A stretch of 41,068 bases of DNA from an uncultured Succinivibrionaceae bacterium (GTDB lineage Bacteria; Pseudomonadota; Gammaproteobacteria; Enterobacterales; Succinivibrionaceae), in the NCBI GenBank assembly GCA_944389835.1, contig CALXNU010000010.1, forward strand, positions 1 through 41,068. The letters are read 5' to 3'. Within the stretch, counting starts at the first letter, position 1. Every line of letters begins with the position of its first letter. Below, one piece after another: positions 1 through 9,065 of this stretch. The notes under the pieces are model-generated. The model saw only the letters and a program-made list of their open reading frames with translations. It was not told the DNA's origin and did not search any database. Position numbers and translations under genes: made by a program.

Positions 1-413
1 TATCTAAAGCCTGACTTATCATAGTATTTTTTCTTGTACTGTGGAGATCTGGGATCTCCTTTGAAGAAGCGCTCAAAGGCACCGCTTAAGTCCTGAACCT
101 TCTGCTGTGTAACTTGTGAGTAAGGCTCTTTAAGGTACGGATACTCATGCTTAAGGAACTTAAGCTTTGTAAAGAGGGACTTCCTGCTAGGCTGCGGCTT
201 CATGGGACTTAAAAGCTCTAAAGCTTCTTCATAGGAGTCAACATTACCGCTGGTGACTAATCTAAGAATTTCGTTTTTGTACTCTTGATACTCTTGTTCA
301 TGGCAGCTTAAAACTCTGTTCCACGCACTTCTGCAGGCATGCGTATACTTGACAAGCAGTTCCTGCTGCTTAGAATTCGGCTTAATGCGATAAGTGAAAG
401 CCTTGTATACCAT
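1..413 (-). CDS. tnpB: IS200/IS605-family TnpB (OrfB), N-terminal part, cut by the window edge
   Basis: The frame is open from an ATG at 411-413 to the left edge, giving about 137 residues. It starts MVYKAFTYRIKPNSKQQELL, the usual opening of the OrfB/TnpB helix-turn-helix N-domain, and continues with a typical HACRSAWNRVL segment and FERFFKG near the edge. TnpB proteins are RNA-guided nucleases of IS200/IS605 and IS1341-type elements. The RuvC and zinc-finger parts, and the right end where the guide RNA would be encoded, lie outside the window, so activity cannot be judged. No TnpA is visible on the 5' side, so a tnpB-only element is possible. The element lies just after the SDR stop at 552 without damaging it. 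Confidence 0.85.
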   Translation of the reverse strand, partial: MVYKAFTYRIKPNSKQQELLVKYTHACRSAWNRVLSCHEQEYQEYKNEILRLVTSGNVDSYEEALELLSPMKPQPSRKSLFTKLKFLKHEYPYLKEPYSQVTQQKVQDLSGAFERFFKGDPRSPQYKKKYYDKSGFR

Positions 414-464
414 ATCCTGAGTGCCTAAAGAATTCTTCCCTGCTGATGACTATATCATAATTCA

Positions 465-512
465 CTGCTGTTTAGCAGGCTTGCATTCATCCCACAAGCT
501 GAAGCTTGCGGG
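465..512. repeat. Two hairpins upstream of tnpB, candidate left end of the IS605-type element
   Basis: On the tnpB-proximal side CTGCT (465-469) pairs with AGCAG (474-478). Further out CCCACAAGCT (491-500) pairs with AGCTTGCGGG (503-512), with a 2-base loop and one wobble. IS200/IS605 transposons are recognised through subterminal hairpins instead of terminal inverted repeats, so the outer hairpin fits a left end. The cleavage site and target tetra/pentanucleotide cannot be fixed without the right end. Confidence 0.5.
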
Positions 513-551
513 TTTTCTGCGAGCGTTCATATAAATTCTGCCGTAAACTTT

Positions 552-1268
552 TTAATGACATCCACCTGAAAGTAAACGGCAACTACCAGTTACAGTTAAA
601 GGCATTTTAGTTAACATATACTCAAGCTCAATTGCTACATCCTCAGTTGAAATAATGCCCATTGGTTGAGATTTTGCAATACGATCCTCAAAATCACCTA
701 AAACTTCTAAAATACGCCCCATCTTAGTATCAACGTAACCTGGCTGCAGAGAATTAATACTAATTTTAAAATTAATAAGCTCTATAGAGGCATTTTTTAA
801 GAAAGCATCAATAGCAGCTTTTGAAGCTCCATACATAGCAGTGTAATTAGTTGTTAATATAGAAGATATAGAAGAGAGCACCACCACTCGACTTACATAA
901 TTTTTAGGCTTATGTATTACGAATAAACGTAAAACTTCCAAAAAAGCAAAAAAATTGATGTTAAATAACTTCAAATTCTCTTCATATTTCATTTTGCGCA
1001 CACTTTGTACTTGTGTTTGCCCAGAACAATAGCAAAAACCATCAAAAGGTCCATATTGCCAAATATCTTGACATGATTTTTCAATATCTTGAGGATTAGT
1101 ATAATCACAGACCACATAGTGCTTAAAATTACTATATTGATCTTGTAACTTTTGCATCCCCTCACCGTCATGACCTATAGCATAGATTTCATGACCTGCC
1201 TCAATTAAACGCTTAAATAAAGCATTACCAATGCCACCTACTACGCCTGAAATTAAAAATTTAGCCAT
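552..1268 (-). CDS. Short-chain dehydrogenase/reductase, probable 3-oxoacyl reductase-like
   Basis: The 238-residue protein has a classical SDR fold. The nucleotide-binding motif SGVVGGIG is at residues 7-14, CSGQ (the NAG position) near 81, LSS near 131-133 and the catalytic YGASK at 146-150, so Ser, Tyr and Lys are all present. Length and the C-terminal SGG are normal. A good ribosome site (AAGGAG) precedes the ATG at 1268. It follows the KAS III-like gene by 16 bases, so the two are co-transcribed. In that context reduction of the 3-oxoacyl product is the natural inference. Sugar-nucleotide reduction is the alternative. The block is clearly more AT-rich than the lon-clp genes. Confidence 0.8.
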   Translation of the reverse strand: MAKFLISGVVGGIGNALFKRLIEAGHEIYAIGHDGEGMQKLQDQYSNFKHYVVCDYTNPQDIEKSCQDIWQYGPFDGFCYCSGQTQVQSVRKMKYEENLKLFNINFFAFLEVLRLFVIHKPKNYVSRVVVLSSISSILTTNYTAMYGASKAAIDAFLKNASIELINFKISINSLQPGYVDTKMGRILEVLGDFEDRIAKSQPMGIISTEDVAIELEYMLTKMPLTVTGSCRLLSGGCH

Positions 1269-1284
1269 AAAAACTCCTTACGCT

Positions 1285-2346
1285 TCAAATATAAAGTGGT
1301 TCTATGATTGTAGTCTTCTTCATACTTAAAATTGCAGATGCAACCGACAATCCAACGCCAAAACCTGAGAGCAAAACCTTTTTCTCTGTAAGCTTAGGTA
1401 AAAGATCCTTATTTTCAGAAATGGCTAAAGGAATTGAAGCAGAGGACGTATTACCAGTATTTTCAGCCAAAAATGGCATAAAATTCTTCGACATATTCGA
1501 GACTTGACTTAAAGCACTCATTAAAGTTTTATTTGCCTGATGGGCAATACAATAAGAAAGATCTGAAAAATTACATTTAGCAAAAGAACAAATTCTTTGC
1601 AAATCATCTTTTACAGTTTTTAACATATAATCTGCAAGCACAGCTCCATCTATACTTGCACCATGTAATTCTTTTACCTGCTCTGGATCAAAATCTTTTG
1701 AAAAGCGATATCTAAAACCAATATAATGAGAAATAACAGTATCATAAAATTCACCATTATTTTCAATAGAATAAAAGGAATCTTCGGCATTTTCATCATA
1801 AGATAAAAGCGCCACGCCTGCACCATCACCAAAAACTGCAATATTCGACACTTGCGACAGATCTAAGATCCTTGAGCGCATTGCTCCATTGTACACATCG
1901 CCCACGCACACTAAGACTTTCTTACAAGTTTTACTTGAAATAAGATTAGAGGCTAGCATTAAACCATAAACAAAACCTGAACAACCTTGGGTAACATCTG
2001 AAAGAAAGGTTTCTGATGATAGACCTAATTCTTTTTGCAAAATATAGCTTGTAGCAGGGGATAGATAATCTGGAGTTTGTGTAATAAAAATTAAACCGTC
2101 AATTACTTTAGGATCAATCTCTAAATTTTTAAGTAAAACTTTAGCCCCAGCAAGACAAGCATCAGAGGTGGTTTTAGGAGGATCAATAAGTTTTACTTGT
2201 TTAAAGCCCACAGATTTAACAAGTCGTTTCGCTTTCTTTTCATCTAATTTAGCAACATTGACACAATCATTAAAAACATCAGCTTGCTTAATGCCACTTA
2301 TGCCTATTAAAGCTTCAAGTTTTACATGTGAGAATGAACGGATCAT
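1285..2346 (-). CDS. 3-oxoacyl-ACP synthase III (FabH/KAS III)-like protein
   Basis: The 353-residue thiolase-fold protein carries the KAS III triad: Cys122 in TQGCSGF, His269 in AHQANKTL and Asn299 in GNTSSASIPLA. FabH normally condenses an acyl-CoA with malonyl-ACP. Chromosomal FabH is about 317 residues, and this longer, divergent form resembles the FabH2-type enzymes of glycan loci. Neighbours are an SDR downstream, a divergent GNAT+SDR pair and an ACP at 4120, so I infer short acyl chain synthesis for transfer to a sugar instead of housekeeping fatty acid synthesis. AGGAG lies about 8 bases before the ATG. Confidence 0.82.
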   Translation of the reverse strand: MIRSFSHVKLEALIGISGIKQADVFNDCVNVAKLDEKKAKRLVKSVGFKQVKLIDPPKTTSDACLAGAKVLLKNLEIDPKVIDGLIFITQTPDYLSPATSYILQKELGLSSETFLSDVTQGCSGFVYGLMLASNLISSKTCKKVLVCVGDVYNGAMRSRILDLSQVSNIAVFGDGAGVALLSYDENAEDSFYSIENNGEFYDTVISHYIGFRYRFSKDFDPEQVKELHGASIDGAVLADYMLKTVKDDLQRICSFAKCNFSDLSYCIAHQANKTLMSALSQVSNMSKNFMPFLAENTGNTSSASIPLAISENKDLLPKLTEKKVLLSGFGVGLSVASAILSMKKTTIIEPLYI

Positions 2347-2771
2347 CTAAAGTCTCCTCTTCTTTATTTAATAATAACGGCTAAAATTACCTAAACTCAA
2401 GGGTATTTTGAACATTTTGAAAATTACTATTATTAAATTACTTTTTATTTCTCTAATAATTAAAATAATTATCTATTATAAATATCTTATCACTCGCCTT
2501 ATTAAAAATAATCACTATTAATCTAATTAAGATTAAAATTTACTAATAAAAACTCAAATTTCTTTTATACTTAAATCTTAATCTATCTTGTTTAAGCATA
2601 GTTAAAATGTTCTAAAAATAGCAAATTATATTATAGCATTTTATGACACAAGTACGATAATTTTGTGATATAAAAGAAATATATCATAATAAGTAAACTC
2701 TTAAAACTATTTTTATATGCTATACTACTATAAAGTATAAATTATTTTTCATCAATTTGATTAGAAACTTT
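2347..2771. other. Very AT-rich divergent intergenic region
   Basis: This 425-base gap separates the leftward FabH-like operon from the rightward acetyltransferase operon. It is almost entirely A and T with many runs, and no open frame stands out. It holds a perfect 7-base inverted repeat, TGATATA (2666-2672) and TATATCA (2680-2686), spaced by 7 bases, plus a rightward extended -10 listed separately. The composition would suit curved, H-NS-type silenced DNA of foreign origin. That reading is inference. Confidence 0.5.
2718..2739 (+). promoter_or_regulatory. Extended -10 promoter overlapped by an inverted repeat, before the acetyltransferase gene
   Basis: TG-C-TATACT at 2718-2726 is an extended -10 element; no convincing -35 is seen. 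TATACT (2721-2726) and AGTATA (2734-2739) form an inverted repeat across the -10 and the expected start, which could be an operator. The distance to the ATG at 2772 fits a short leader. Confidence 0.45.
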
Positions 2772-3317
2772 ATGAAAGATCATCTTATTATCAAAAAGCT
2801 TTATTTTATCAATTTTACTTTACTAAGTGATCCTGAATTAATTAATATTCTGCATTGGAGGAATGAAGAATCTATACGTTCAAAAATGACTAATTCAGAT
2901 ATTATTAGTCCAGAAGACCATCTAAAATATTGTCACTCTCTAAAACACAATAAAAATACTATGATGTTTAGAGTAGATTGTAATGACGAGCCGTGCGGAG
3001 TCATAACCTTAAAAAAAATAAATCGTTTAAAAAGAGAAGCTGAAGTTGGAACTTATTACTTCAAATCAGGCATTGTTGCTTCTAAATGTAACTCTTTAGC
3101 TTTGGCCCTATATCAAGCGCTTGGTATTGATACTCTGTACAGCTACATAAAAAAAACCAACACGCAAGCTATTTTATTTAATTTATTAAAATGCAAGTGT
3201 AAATTTATTAGAGAGGATGATCAATATCTTTATTCAGAAACAAAAACTTTTTATGATCCTAAAATTTATGAGGGAATTGAATTAAAACTTTTATTAGGGG
3301 AAGAAAGTTATGAGTAA
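2772..3317 (+). CDS. GNAT-family N-acetyltransferase, PseH-like
   Basis: From the ATG at 2772 the protein is 181 residues. A TTG at 2757 would add five residues, and neither start has a clear ribosome site. The segment ILHWRNEESIRSKM followed by DIISPEDHLKY is the pattern of PseH, the acetyltransferase that N-acetylates a 4-amino sugar nucleotide in pseudaminic acid synthesis. CGVITLKKI follows as a GNAT core strand. The C-terminal half is weaker and rich in Lys and Cys. It overlaps the next SDR gene by 8 bases. I infer N-acylation of an amino sugar; the donor could be an acyl-CoA or the ACP-bound acyl group made by the neighbours. Confidence 0.7.
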   Translation: MKDHLIIKKLYFINFTLLSDPELINILHWRNEESIRSKMTNSDIISPEDHLKYCHSLKHNKNTMMFRVDCNDEPCGVITLKKINRLKREAEVGTYYFKSGIVASKCNSLALALYQALGIDTLYSYIKKTNTQAILFNLLKCKCKFIREDDQYLYSETKTFYDPKIYEGIELKLLLGEESYE

Positions 3318-4077
3318 AAAAACTGTTCTAATTACCGGAGCTTCTTCTGGAATTGGACAAGCTTGTGCTATTTATTTAAGTAAAATCCAAAATCTTGAAT
3401 TAATTTTACTTGGGACTAATGAAGAGCGGCTAAATAAGACTCAAGAACTTGTATCTAAAGAATGCAAAACTTATCAAGTTATTTGTGATCTTGATTCAGA
3501 CATTGATAAAGTTCGTCAAACAACTCTTGATCTATGTAATATTCATCCTAATCTCTGCGCTGTGATCCACTCAGCAGGAATATCAGGACCAATAAAACTT
3601 AAGCAAATTGATTACAAAATCATGCAAAAATATCAAAACATACATGTGCACTCTTTAATTGAAATGGTAAATGGCCTGATTAAAGCGCGATCATTAAAAC
3701 TAATAAACTCTCACATTAATATTATTGCCTTATCATCACTCTGTGCTATTGAACCGTTTAATTTTAAAACCCCTTATATAGTATCTAAAGCAGCTTTAGA
3801 AGCAACAGTCAAAGGGATAGCAAGTGAGCTTGCTCGTTTTGATATTAATATTAATTGTTTGAGACTTGGAGTTACTGATACTCCTATCTTAAAAAGTCTA
3901 AAAGACTCTTTTAATACCTATCAAGAATATGATACTTTTATAAAAAAATATTCAAGACAAAGTCTTGGCATAATTGATCTTAACGAAGTTGCTGAATTTA
4001 TTAGTTATTTAATTCTACAAGGACCTCGCCATCAAAGTGGAGATATTATAAGCCTAACGTCAGGATATTATGCCTAA
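3310..4077 (+). CDS. Short-chain dehydrogenase/reductase (FabG-like)
   Basis: The 255-residue protein has TGASSGIG at 9-16, HSAG near 87-90, LSSL at 141-144 and the catalytic YIVSK at 156-160. The end, HQSGDIISLTSGYY, matches the SDR C-terminus. It starts inside the acetyltransferase gene with GGGGAAG about 6 bases before the ATG, so translation is probably coupled. It is distinct in sequence from the SDR at 552-1268. Two ketoreductases in a block with a FabH-like synthase suggest either two reduction steps or products of opposite stereochemistry. The substrate is not readable from the sequence. Confidence 0.82.
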   Translation: MSKKTVLITGASSGIGQACAIYLSKIQNLELILLGTNEERLNKTQELVSKECKTYQVICDLDSDIDKVRQTTLDLCNIHPNLCAVIHSAGISGPIKLKQIDYKIMQKYQNIHVHSLIEMVNGLIKARSLKLINSHINIIALSSLCAIEPFNFKTPYIVSKAALEATVKGIASELARFDININCLRLGVTDTPILKSLKDSFNTYQEYDTFIKKYSRQSLGIIDLNEVAEFISYLILQGPRHQSGDIISLTSGYYA

Positions 4078-4084
4078 TACAGTT

Positions 4085-4113
4085 GCGGCTTATTATTCTA
4101 CATAACAAGCCGC
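4085..4113. terminator. Bidirectional hairpin between the SDR and ACP genes
   Basis: GCGGCTT (4085-4091) pairs with AAGCCGC (4107-4113) around a 15-base AT loop between two converging genes. The T-run is weak on the plus side (TTAAATTT), so termination strength is uncertain. Confidence 0.5.
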
Positions 4114-4119
4114 TTAAAT

Positions 4120-4335
4120 TTACCTTACAATAAGATTTACGATATCTCTTAAAGTAGTGCATTTAGAAATATCTTCAAAAGAACCGGTGTAACCATTCTT
4201 ACGAAGATAAACCACAATATTAAATAAAGCTAAAGAATCCAAATCATCGCTGTCTGCAATTACAGTGTCAGCATCAAGAGGATCTAGAGGATCAACTATT
4301 TCTATAATCTCTTTTAAAGCTTCATCAAAAGTCAT
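4120..4335 (-). CDS. Stand-alone acyl carrier protein
   Basis: The 71-residue acidic protein has the phosphopantetheine site DDLDSLALF, with Ser34 as the attachment residue. GGGAG lies 5 bases before the ATG at 4335, which is preferred over the upstream ATG at 4356. It is too divergent to be the housekeeping AcpP, which has a DSLDTVE-type site. It faces the GNAT-SDR pair and has its own promoter. It is the likely carrier for the acyl group built by the FabH-like and SDR enzymes. A second carrier protein with Ser34 lies at 23540-23761. Confidence 0.85.
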   Translation of the reverse strand: MTFDEALKEIIEIVDPLDPLDADTVIADSDDLDSLALFNIVVYLRKNGYTGSFEDISKCTTLRDIVNLIVR

Positions 4336-4369
4336 AATAACTCCCAATATTTTCAAAAATCTTTAATTT

Positions 4370-4378
4370 AGTATAGCA
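4370..4378 (-). promoter_or_regulatory. Extended -10 promoter of the ACP gene
   Basis: Read leftward the sequence is TG-C-TATACT, the same extended -10 as at 2718. No good -35 is visible. It lies about 35 bases before the ATG at 4335. Confidence 0.45.
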
Positions 4379-4415
4379 CGTAGCCTAAGTTTTCTTTAGT
4401 TATTAATACAGATAA

Positions 4416-4434
4416 GGCGCTAAAATTTAGCGCC
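4416..4434 (-). terminator. Hairpin after lon
   Basis: GGCGCTA and TAGCGCC form a near-perfect palindrome (4416-4434) just past the lon stop. The following leftward sequence TTATCTGTATT is only moderately T-rich. Confidence 0.55.
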
Positions 4435-4447
4435 CCTTCATAAAAAC

Positions 4448-7048
4448 TTAAGCTCCTACGTGATGCTCTCTCTTCTCATCTTGAGAAGCGGTAGGCTCTT
4501 TATATGCCCAAACGGTAGTTGGCATAAAAAGATTTGGATCATTTTGCAGGGCAAGCTTTAAAACCTCATCGATTTGTTTTACTGGCACAATGTTAAGACC
4601 TTTTTTAACATTCTCTGGAATATCCCAAAGATCTTTTTCATTCTCATGAGGAATTAAAACAAGCTTAATGCCACCGCGAAGCGCTGCTAAAAGCTTCTCT
4701 TTAAGACCACCAATTGGTAACACATCACCACGTAAGGTAATCTCACCTGTCATGGCAACATCAGCACGAACTGGATTTCCAGTTAAAGCTGAGACAATTG
4801 CGGTTACCATACCCACACCTGCTGATGGACCTTCTTTTGGAGTTGCACCTTCTGGAACGTGAATGTGCAAGTCGCATTTTTCAAAAAAATCTTTTGAAAG
4901 ATGCAAATTAGCACTTCTTGATCTTACTAAGGTCATGGCAGCTGAGATGGACTCTTTCATCACATCACCAAGCTTACCAGTTAACATGTGCTTACCAGTA
5001 CCCTCGTTTGCTACTGCCTCAAGCTGTAAGATATCTCCACCTAAGGAAGTCCACGCAAGACCATTTACTAAACCTACCTTATTATCAGAAAGTCTTGAGG
5101 TAAAGTCATAGCGTCTAGGTCCTAAAAGCTTTTCAACTTGCTTTACATCAATAGTGATCTTACGAGTACGCTTTTTCCGAGTATTGGTATTCTCAGTCTC
5201 ACCCTTAGTCTCTTCCTTTTCTTGAGACTTAGCTTTACTCTCAGCCTTTAAGAGCATGTCTTTTACGGTTTTGCGACATAATTCATTTAAAAGACGTTCC
5301 AGACCACGCACACCAGCTTCATGAGTGTAGTAGCGAATAAGCTCAATAATTGCCTCATCAGTTACGGCAAATTCCTTTTCAGTTAAGGTATTAAGCCTCA
5401 TTTGTTTTGGCAATAAGTACTTCACGGCGATATTAAACTTTTCATCTTCAGTATAAGATGAAAGATCAATAATCTCCATTCTATCTAAAAGAGGCTGTGA
5501 GATGTTATAACTATTTGCCGTAGCTATGAAAAGTACATTTGAGAGATCATAGTCTATTTCAACATAGTTATCGGTAAAAGCCTTGTTTTGCTCAGGATCT
5601 AAAACCTCAAGTAAGGCAGCCTGCGGATCACCGTGAGCAGATGAGGTCACCTTATCAATCTCATCTAATAAAAAGAGCGGATTATTCACCCCAACTTTTA
5701 TCATATTAGAGATGATCTTACCTGGAAGTGATCCTAAATAAGTTCTTCTATGACCGCGAATTTCAGCCTCATCATGCAAGCCACCTAAGGCCACTCTTGC
5801 ATACTTACGACCGGTGGCTCTTGCAATAGAGGCACCAAGTGAGGTCTTACCTATACCTGGAGGTCCCATTAAACACAAAATTGGACCATGTAATTTATCT
5901 GCACGGGACTGTACAGCAAGATACTCTAAAATTCGATCTTTTACTTTCTCAAGACCATAATGATCATGATCTAAGATCTCTTTGGCCTTTACAATATCGT
6001 GATTTATTTCACTTGATTTATACCAAGGAATGGTAAGCAACACCTCAATATAGCTTCTAACCATGCTACTTTCTGAGTTATTAATTGACATGGAGCCATA
6101 CTTTTTAATTTCCTTTTCAAGGCGTTGCTTAACATAATCTGGAGCTTCTAAAGAGGCTAAGCGCTTTTTAAAATCTTCAACCTCATCATCCTCGCGATCA
6201 TCTCCAAGCTCGCGACGAATGGCTTTTAATTGCTCATTTAAAAAGTACTCTTTTTGATTGCGCTCCATGGAGCTTCGAGCTTCATCAATAATTCTTTGCT
6301 CGATTTCATGTTGAAAAGAGTAACCATTTAAACGGGTAATTAAAAATTTTGCTCTCTCAATAGGATCTAAGATCTCCAACAAACAACGTCTTTCAGTGAT
6401 TGTTAAAGTCATGGTTTGCGTGAGAAGATCTGTAAGCTTACCTAAATCTTGCTCACCTTTAATTGTCTCTATTAGCTCATGAGAGATCGTAGATTCTAAG
6501 AAGGATTTAACTGCACTTTCACTTCTTTGCAGTGCATAATCTAAAGCTGCGTGTAGAGTTGCAACATAATGAGCCTTTTCTTCTTGGCTATACTCTACTT
6601 CCTCTAAGCTCTCAACCTTAGCTCTTCTATAATTAATAGTATCGTCAGGCTCAATAATCTCAAGAAGTTTTACTCTTTCACGACCTCTAATTACGCAACG
6701 ATAGGTCTCAGGATCACGATAATCACCACTTATTACCTTACAAATGACACCGGTTTTCTGTAATCCATCAATGCCTGGATTCTCATCTTGATCATTTAAT
6801 TGGCAAAAGACAACTATTTGCGCCTGTTCGGAGAGTAAAGCTGTTTTAAAAGCTGCAATGGATTGCTCACGTGCAGCTAAAATTTGCACATTAGAATTAA
6901 GTGATACTACAAGACCTCTTAAGGTAATTAAGGGCAGAGTAAGCACTTTACTTTGAGTTTTAGTTTGTTCGGGTGTTTTAATTTCGTTGTTTAAGTTCTT
7001 CTTTCTCACCATATGCTCGTCCATAGGTATTAAGGAGATTTTAGGCAA
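4448..7048 (-). CDS. lon: ATP-dependent protease Lon
   Basis: This is a LonA protease: N-terminal substrate domain ([11 protein letters not shown]), AAA+ domain with Walker [10 protein letters not shown] and Walker [10 protein letters not shown], and a protease domain with the Ser in [11 protein letters not shown] and Lys in [14 protein letters not shown]. At 866 residues it exceeds the usual 780-800, mainly through a charged Lys/Glu/Thr-rich insert between AAA+ and protease domains and an extra C-terminal tail. The start is uncertain: TTG at 7048 has a GGTG-type site upstream, while ATGs at 7024 and 7012 have none. It follows clpX and has its own sigma-32-type promoter. Lon degrades misfolded and regulatory proteins in the cytoplasm. 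Confidence 0.97.
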   Translation of the reverse strand: MPKISLIPMDEHMVRKKNLNNEIKTPEQTKTQSKVLTLPLITLRGLVVSLNSNVQILAAREQSIAAFKTALLSEQAQIVVFCQLNDQDENPGIDGLQKTGVICKVISGDYRDPETYRCVIRGRERVKLLEIIEPDDTINYRRAKVESLEEVEYSQEEKAHYVATLHAALDYALQRSESAVKSFLESTISHELIETIKGEQDLGKLTDLLTQTMTLTITERRCLLEILDPIERAKFLITRLNGYSFQHEIEQRIIDEARSSMERNQKEYFLNEQLKAIRRELGDDREDDEVEDFKKRLASLEAPDYVKQRLEKEIKKYGSMSINNSESSMVRSYIEVLLTIPWYKSSEINHDIVKAKEILDHDHYGLEKVKDRILEYLAVQSRADKLHGPILCLMGPPGIGKTSLGASIARATGRKYARVALGGLHDEAEIRGHRRTYLGSLPGKIISNMIKVGVNNPLFLLDEIDKVTSSAHGDPQAALLEVLDPEQNKAFTDNYVEIDYDLSNVLFIATANSYNISQPLLDRMEIIDLSSYTEDEKFNIAVKYLLPKQMRLNTLTEKEFAVTDEAIIELIRYYTHEAGVRGLERLLNELCRKTVKDMLLKAESKAKSQEKEETKGETENTNTRKKRTRKITIDVKQVEKLLGPRRYDFTSRLSDNKVGLVNGLAWTSLGGDILQLEAVANEGTGKHMLTGKLGDVMKESISAAMTLVRSRSANLHLSKDFFEKCDLHIHVPEGATPKEGPSAGVGMVTAIVSALTGNPVRADVAMTGEITLRGDVLPIGGLKEKLLAALRGGIKLVLIPHENEKDLWDIPENVKKGLNIVPVKQIDEVLKLALQNDPNLFMPTTVWAYKEPTASQDEKREHHVGA

Positions 7049-7066
7049 GTCTGCCCACCATCTCTA

Positions 7067-7097
7067 TCAAATGGGGGCAGCGTAAGATTTTTTCAAG
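7067..7097 (-). promoter_or_regulatory. Sigma-32 (heat-shock) promoter of lon
   Basis: Read leftward, CTTGAAA (7091-7097) is followed after 14 bases by CCCCATTTGA (7067-7076). This matches the sigma-32 consensus CTTGAAA / CCCCATnT with acceptable spacing. It lies between clpX and lon, the place of the heat-shock promoter in E. coli. Confidence 0.85.
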
Positions 7098-7105
7098 ATT
7101 TAAGT

Positions 7106-8413
7106 TTAAGATGCCGCAGTTTGTCTTATGACTAAAGGCTCTGAGCCATTTTTGACCGTATTTTCATCTACGACCACCTTAGTCACATTCGATGCTGAAG
7201 GAATATCATACATGGTATTTAATAATAAACCTTCAACAACCGATCTTAAACCACGCGCGCCAGTATGTCTTTCAATGGCCGTATCAGCGATAGCATTTAA
7301 AGCCTCTTCAGTAAACTCTAAATCAACGCCTTCAAAGCCAAAGAGAGCTTGATATTGACGTACAATAGCATTGCGAGGCTCTCTTAAGACTCTAACTAAG
7401 CTTTCTCTATCTAACTCTTCTAAAGCAGTAATCACCGGCATACGACCGATAAACTCTGGGATAATACCAAATTTTACCAAGTCATCTGGCTCTACCTTTT
7501 GATACTTTTGCGTTAAGGTAAGCTGATCTTTCTTACCTAAAACCTCAGCACCAAAACCAATACCTGAGTTCTTTTGAATTCTCTTATCCACAATCTTTTC
7601 AAGTCCTGCAAAGGCACCACCACAGATAAAGAGAATTTGTGAAGTATCAACTTCAATCATCTCATGGCGCGGATGTTTTCTGCCACCTTGCATTGGAACA
7701 GAGGCTACAGTGCCTTCAACAAGCTTTAATAAAGCCTGTTGCACGCCCTCACCTGAGACATCACGGGTAATGGATGGATTTTCAGATTTACGGGCAATCT
7801 TATCAATCTCATCAATATAGATAATGCCTTTTTGAGCTTTAGCAACATTAAAATCACAGCTTTGTAAAAGACGTAAAATAACGTTCTCAACGTCCTCACC
7901 TACATAACCTGCTTCAGTTAAGGTTGTAGCATCGGACATGGCAAAAGGCACATTTAAAAAGCGTGCTAGAGTTTGAACTAATAAGGTCTTACCAGAGCCG
8001 GTAGGTCCAATTAATAAAATATTTGACTTGCCAAGTTCGACCCCATCAGCCTCTTTAGTTGCCGTATGTTTTAAGCGCTTATAGTGGTTATAAACTGCCA
8101 CGGATAAAACCTTTTTGGCATCCTCTTGTCCTATCACATACTCATCTAAATGCGCTGCAATTTCATGAGGGGTAGGTAAATTCTCAAGATCTATATCATC
8201 CTCTTGCTCTTTACCCTCGCCTTTAAGCTCACTTTCATAGCGCTTGCGACGCTCCTCATCTTGGGGGCGACCTTCCTTCATCAAAATGTCATAGCACTTT
8301 TTGACACAGTCAGAGCAAATGACCGTACCCTGCTTGGTACGGATCAAGGTTCGATCATCGCTTATGCCTTTACCACAAAACAGGCAAATCGGCTTTTTGC
8401 TATCATCGCTCAT
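7106..8413 (-). CDS. clpX: ATP-dependent Clp protease ATP-binding subunit ClpX
   Basis: From the ATG at 8413, which has GAGGG six bases upstream, the protein is 435 residues. The N-terminal zinc-binding domain shows CLFC and CSDC pairs. The AAA+ domain has Walker [11 protein letters not shown], Walker [10 protein letters not shown], the pore loop GYVGEDV, and the IGFGAE stretch that contacts ClpP. ClpX is a hexameric unfoldase that feeds substrates to ClpP. The gene begins 14 bases after the clpP stop, so the two are one transcription unit, as in most gammaproteobacteria. Confidence 0.98.
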   Translation of the reverse strand: MSDDSKKPICLFCGKGISDDRTLIRTKQGTVICSDCVKKCYDILMKEGRPQDEERRKRYESELKGEGKEQEDDIDLENLPTPHEIAAHLDEYVIGQEDAKKVLSVAVYNHYKRLKHTATKEADGVELGKSNILLIGPTGSGKTLLVQTLARFLNVPFAMSDATTLTEAGYVGEDVENVILRLLQSCDFNVAKAQKGIIYIDEIDKIARKSENPSITRDVSGEGVQQALLKLVEGTVASVPMQGGRKHPRHEMIEVDTSQILFICGGAFAGLEKIVDKRIQKNSGIGFGAEVLGKKDQLTLTQKYQKVEPDDLVKFGIIPEFIGRMPVITALEELDRESLVRVLREPRNAIVRQYQALFGFEGVDLEFTEEALNAIADTAIERHTGARGLRSVVEGLLLNTMYDIPSASNVTKVVVDENTVKNGSEPLVIRQTAAS

Positions 8414-8427
8414 AATTACCCTCAAAA

Positions 8428-9042
8428 CTAATGTGAAAGTTCAACTTGGGGGATCTCAGAACGATTTGAGATCACCGCATCAATTAAACCAAACTCTAAA
8501 GCTTGATTTGCAGACATAAAATTATCACGATCACAAGCTACTTCAACCTCAGCTTCAGATCTTCCGGTATGTTTGGCAAGTAAACCATTTAAGATACTCT
8601 TAACCCTTTGAGTCTCTTGAGCATGGATCATAATATCACTTGCCTGACCTTTAAAGCCGCCTAGAGGTTGATGGATCATAATTCTTGCATGAGGCAAGCT
8701 AAAGCGCTTACCCTTAGCCCCTCCTGCTAATAAAAAAGATCCCATAGAGCAGGCCTGACCCATGCAAACTGTTGCCACATCAGGGCGAATATATTGCATA
8801 GTATCATAAATTGCCATACCAGCTGTAACTACGCCACCTGGGGAATTAATATATAAATAAATATCTTTGTCAGGATCATCTGACTCTAAAAAGAGTAATT
8901 GAGCGACTATGAGATCTGCCATGTGATCTTCAACCTCACCGGTTAAGAAGATCACCCGATCTTTAAGGAGTCTTGAATAGATATCAAATGATCTTTCGCC
9001 CCTGCCGGTTTGTTCAATCACCATGGGCACCAATGAGGACAT
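8428..9042 (-). CDS. clpP: ATP-dependent Clp protease proteolytic subunit ClpP
   Basis: The ATG at 9042 follows AAGGAG by six bases and gives 204 residues. An upstream in-frame ATG at 9066 falls inside a hairpin and is unlikely. The catalytic Ser is in GQACSMGSF, His in [10 protein letters not shown], and Asp in the DRDNFMSA region. [12 protein letters not shown] is the oxyanion-hole segment. ClpP forms a tetradecameric barrel that works with ClpX. The gene lies between tig and clpX, and its leader carries a strong hairpin and its own likely promoter. Confidence 0.98.
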   Translation of the reverse strand: MSSLVPMVIEQTGRGERSFDIYSRLLKDRVIFLTGEVEDHMADLIVAQLLFLESDDPDKDIYLYINSPGGVVTAGMAIYDTMQYIRPDVATVCMGQACSMGSFLLAGGAKGKRFSLPHARIMIHQPLGGFKGQASDIMIHAQETQRVKSILNGLLAKHTGRSEAEVEVACDRDNFMSANQALEFGLIDAVISNRSEIPQVELSH

Positions 9043-9065
9043 AGAGCTCTCCTTAAAACAAAACA

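Noticed and set aside
1304..1507. Rightward open frame opposite the FabH-like gene
   Set aside because: It is the complementary-strand shadow of the conserved C-terminus of the FabH-like protein, with no ribosome site or known domain. Similar shadows opposite lon, uup and putP were dropped for the same reason.
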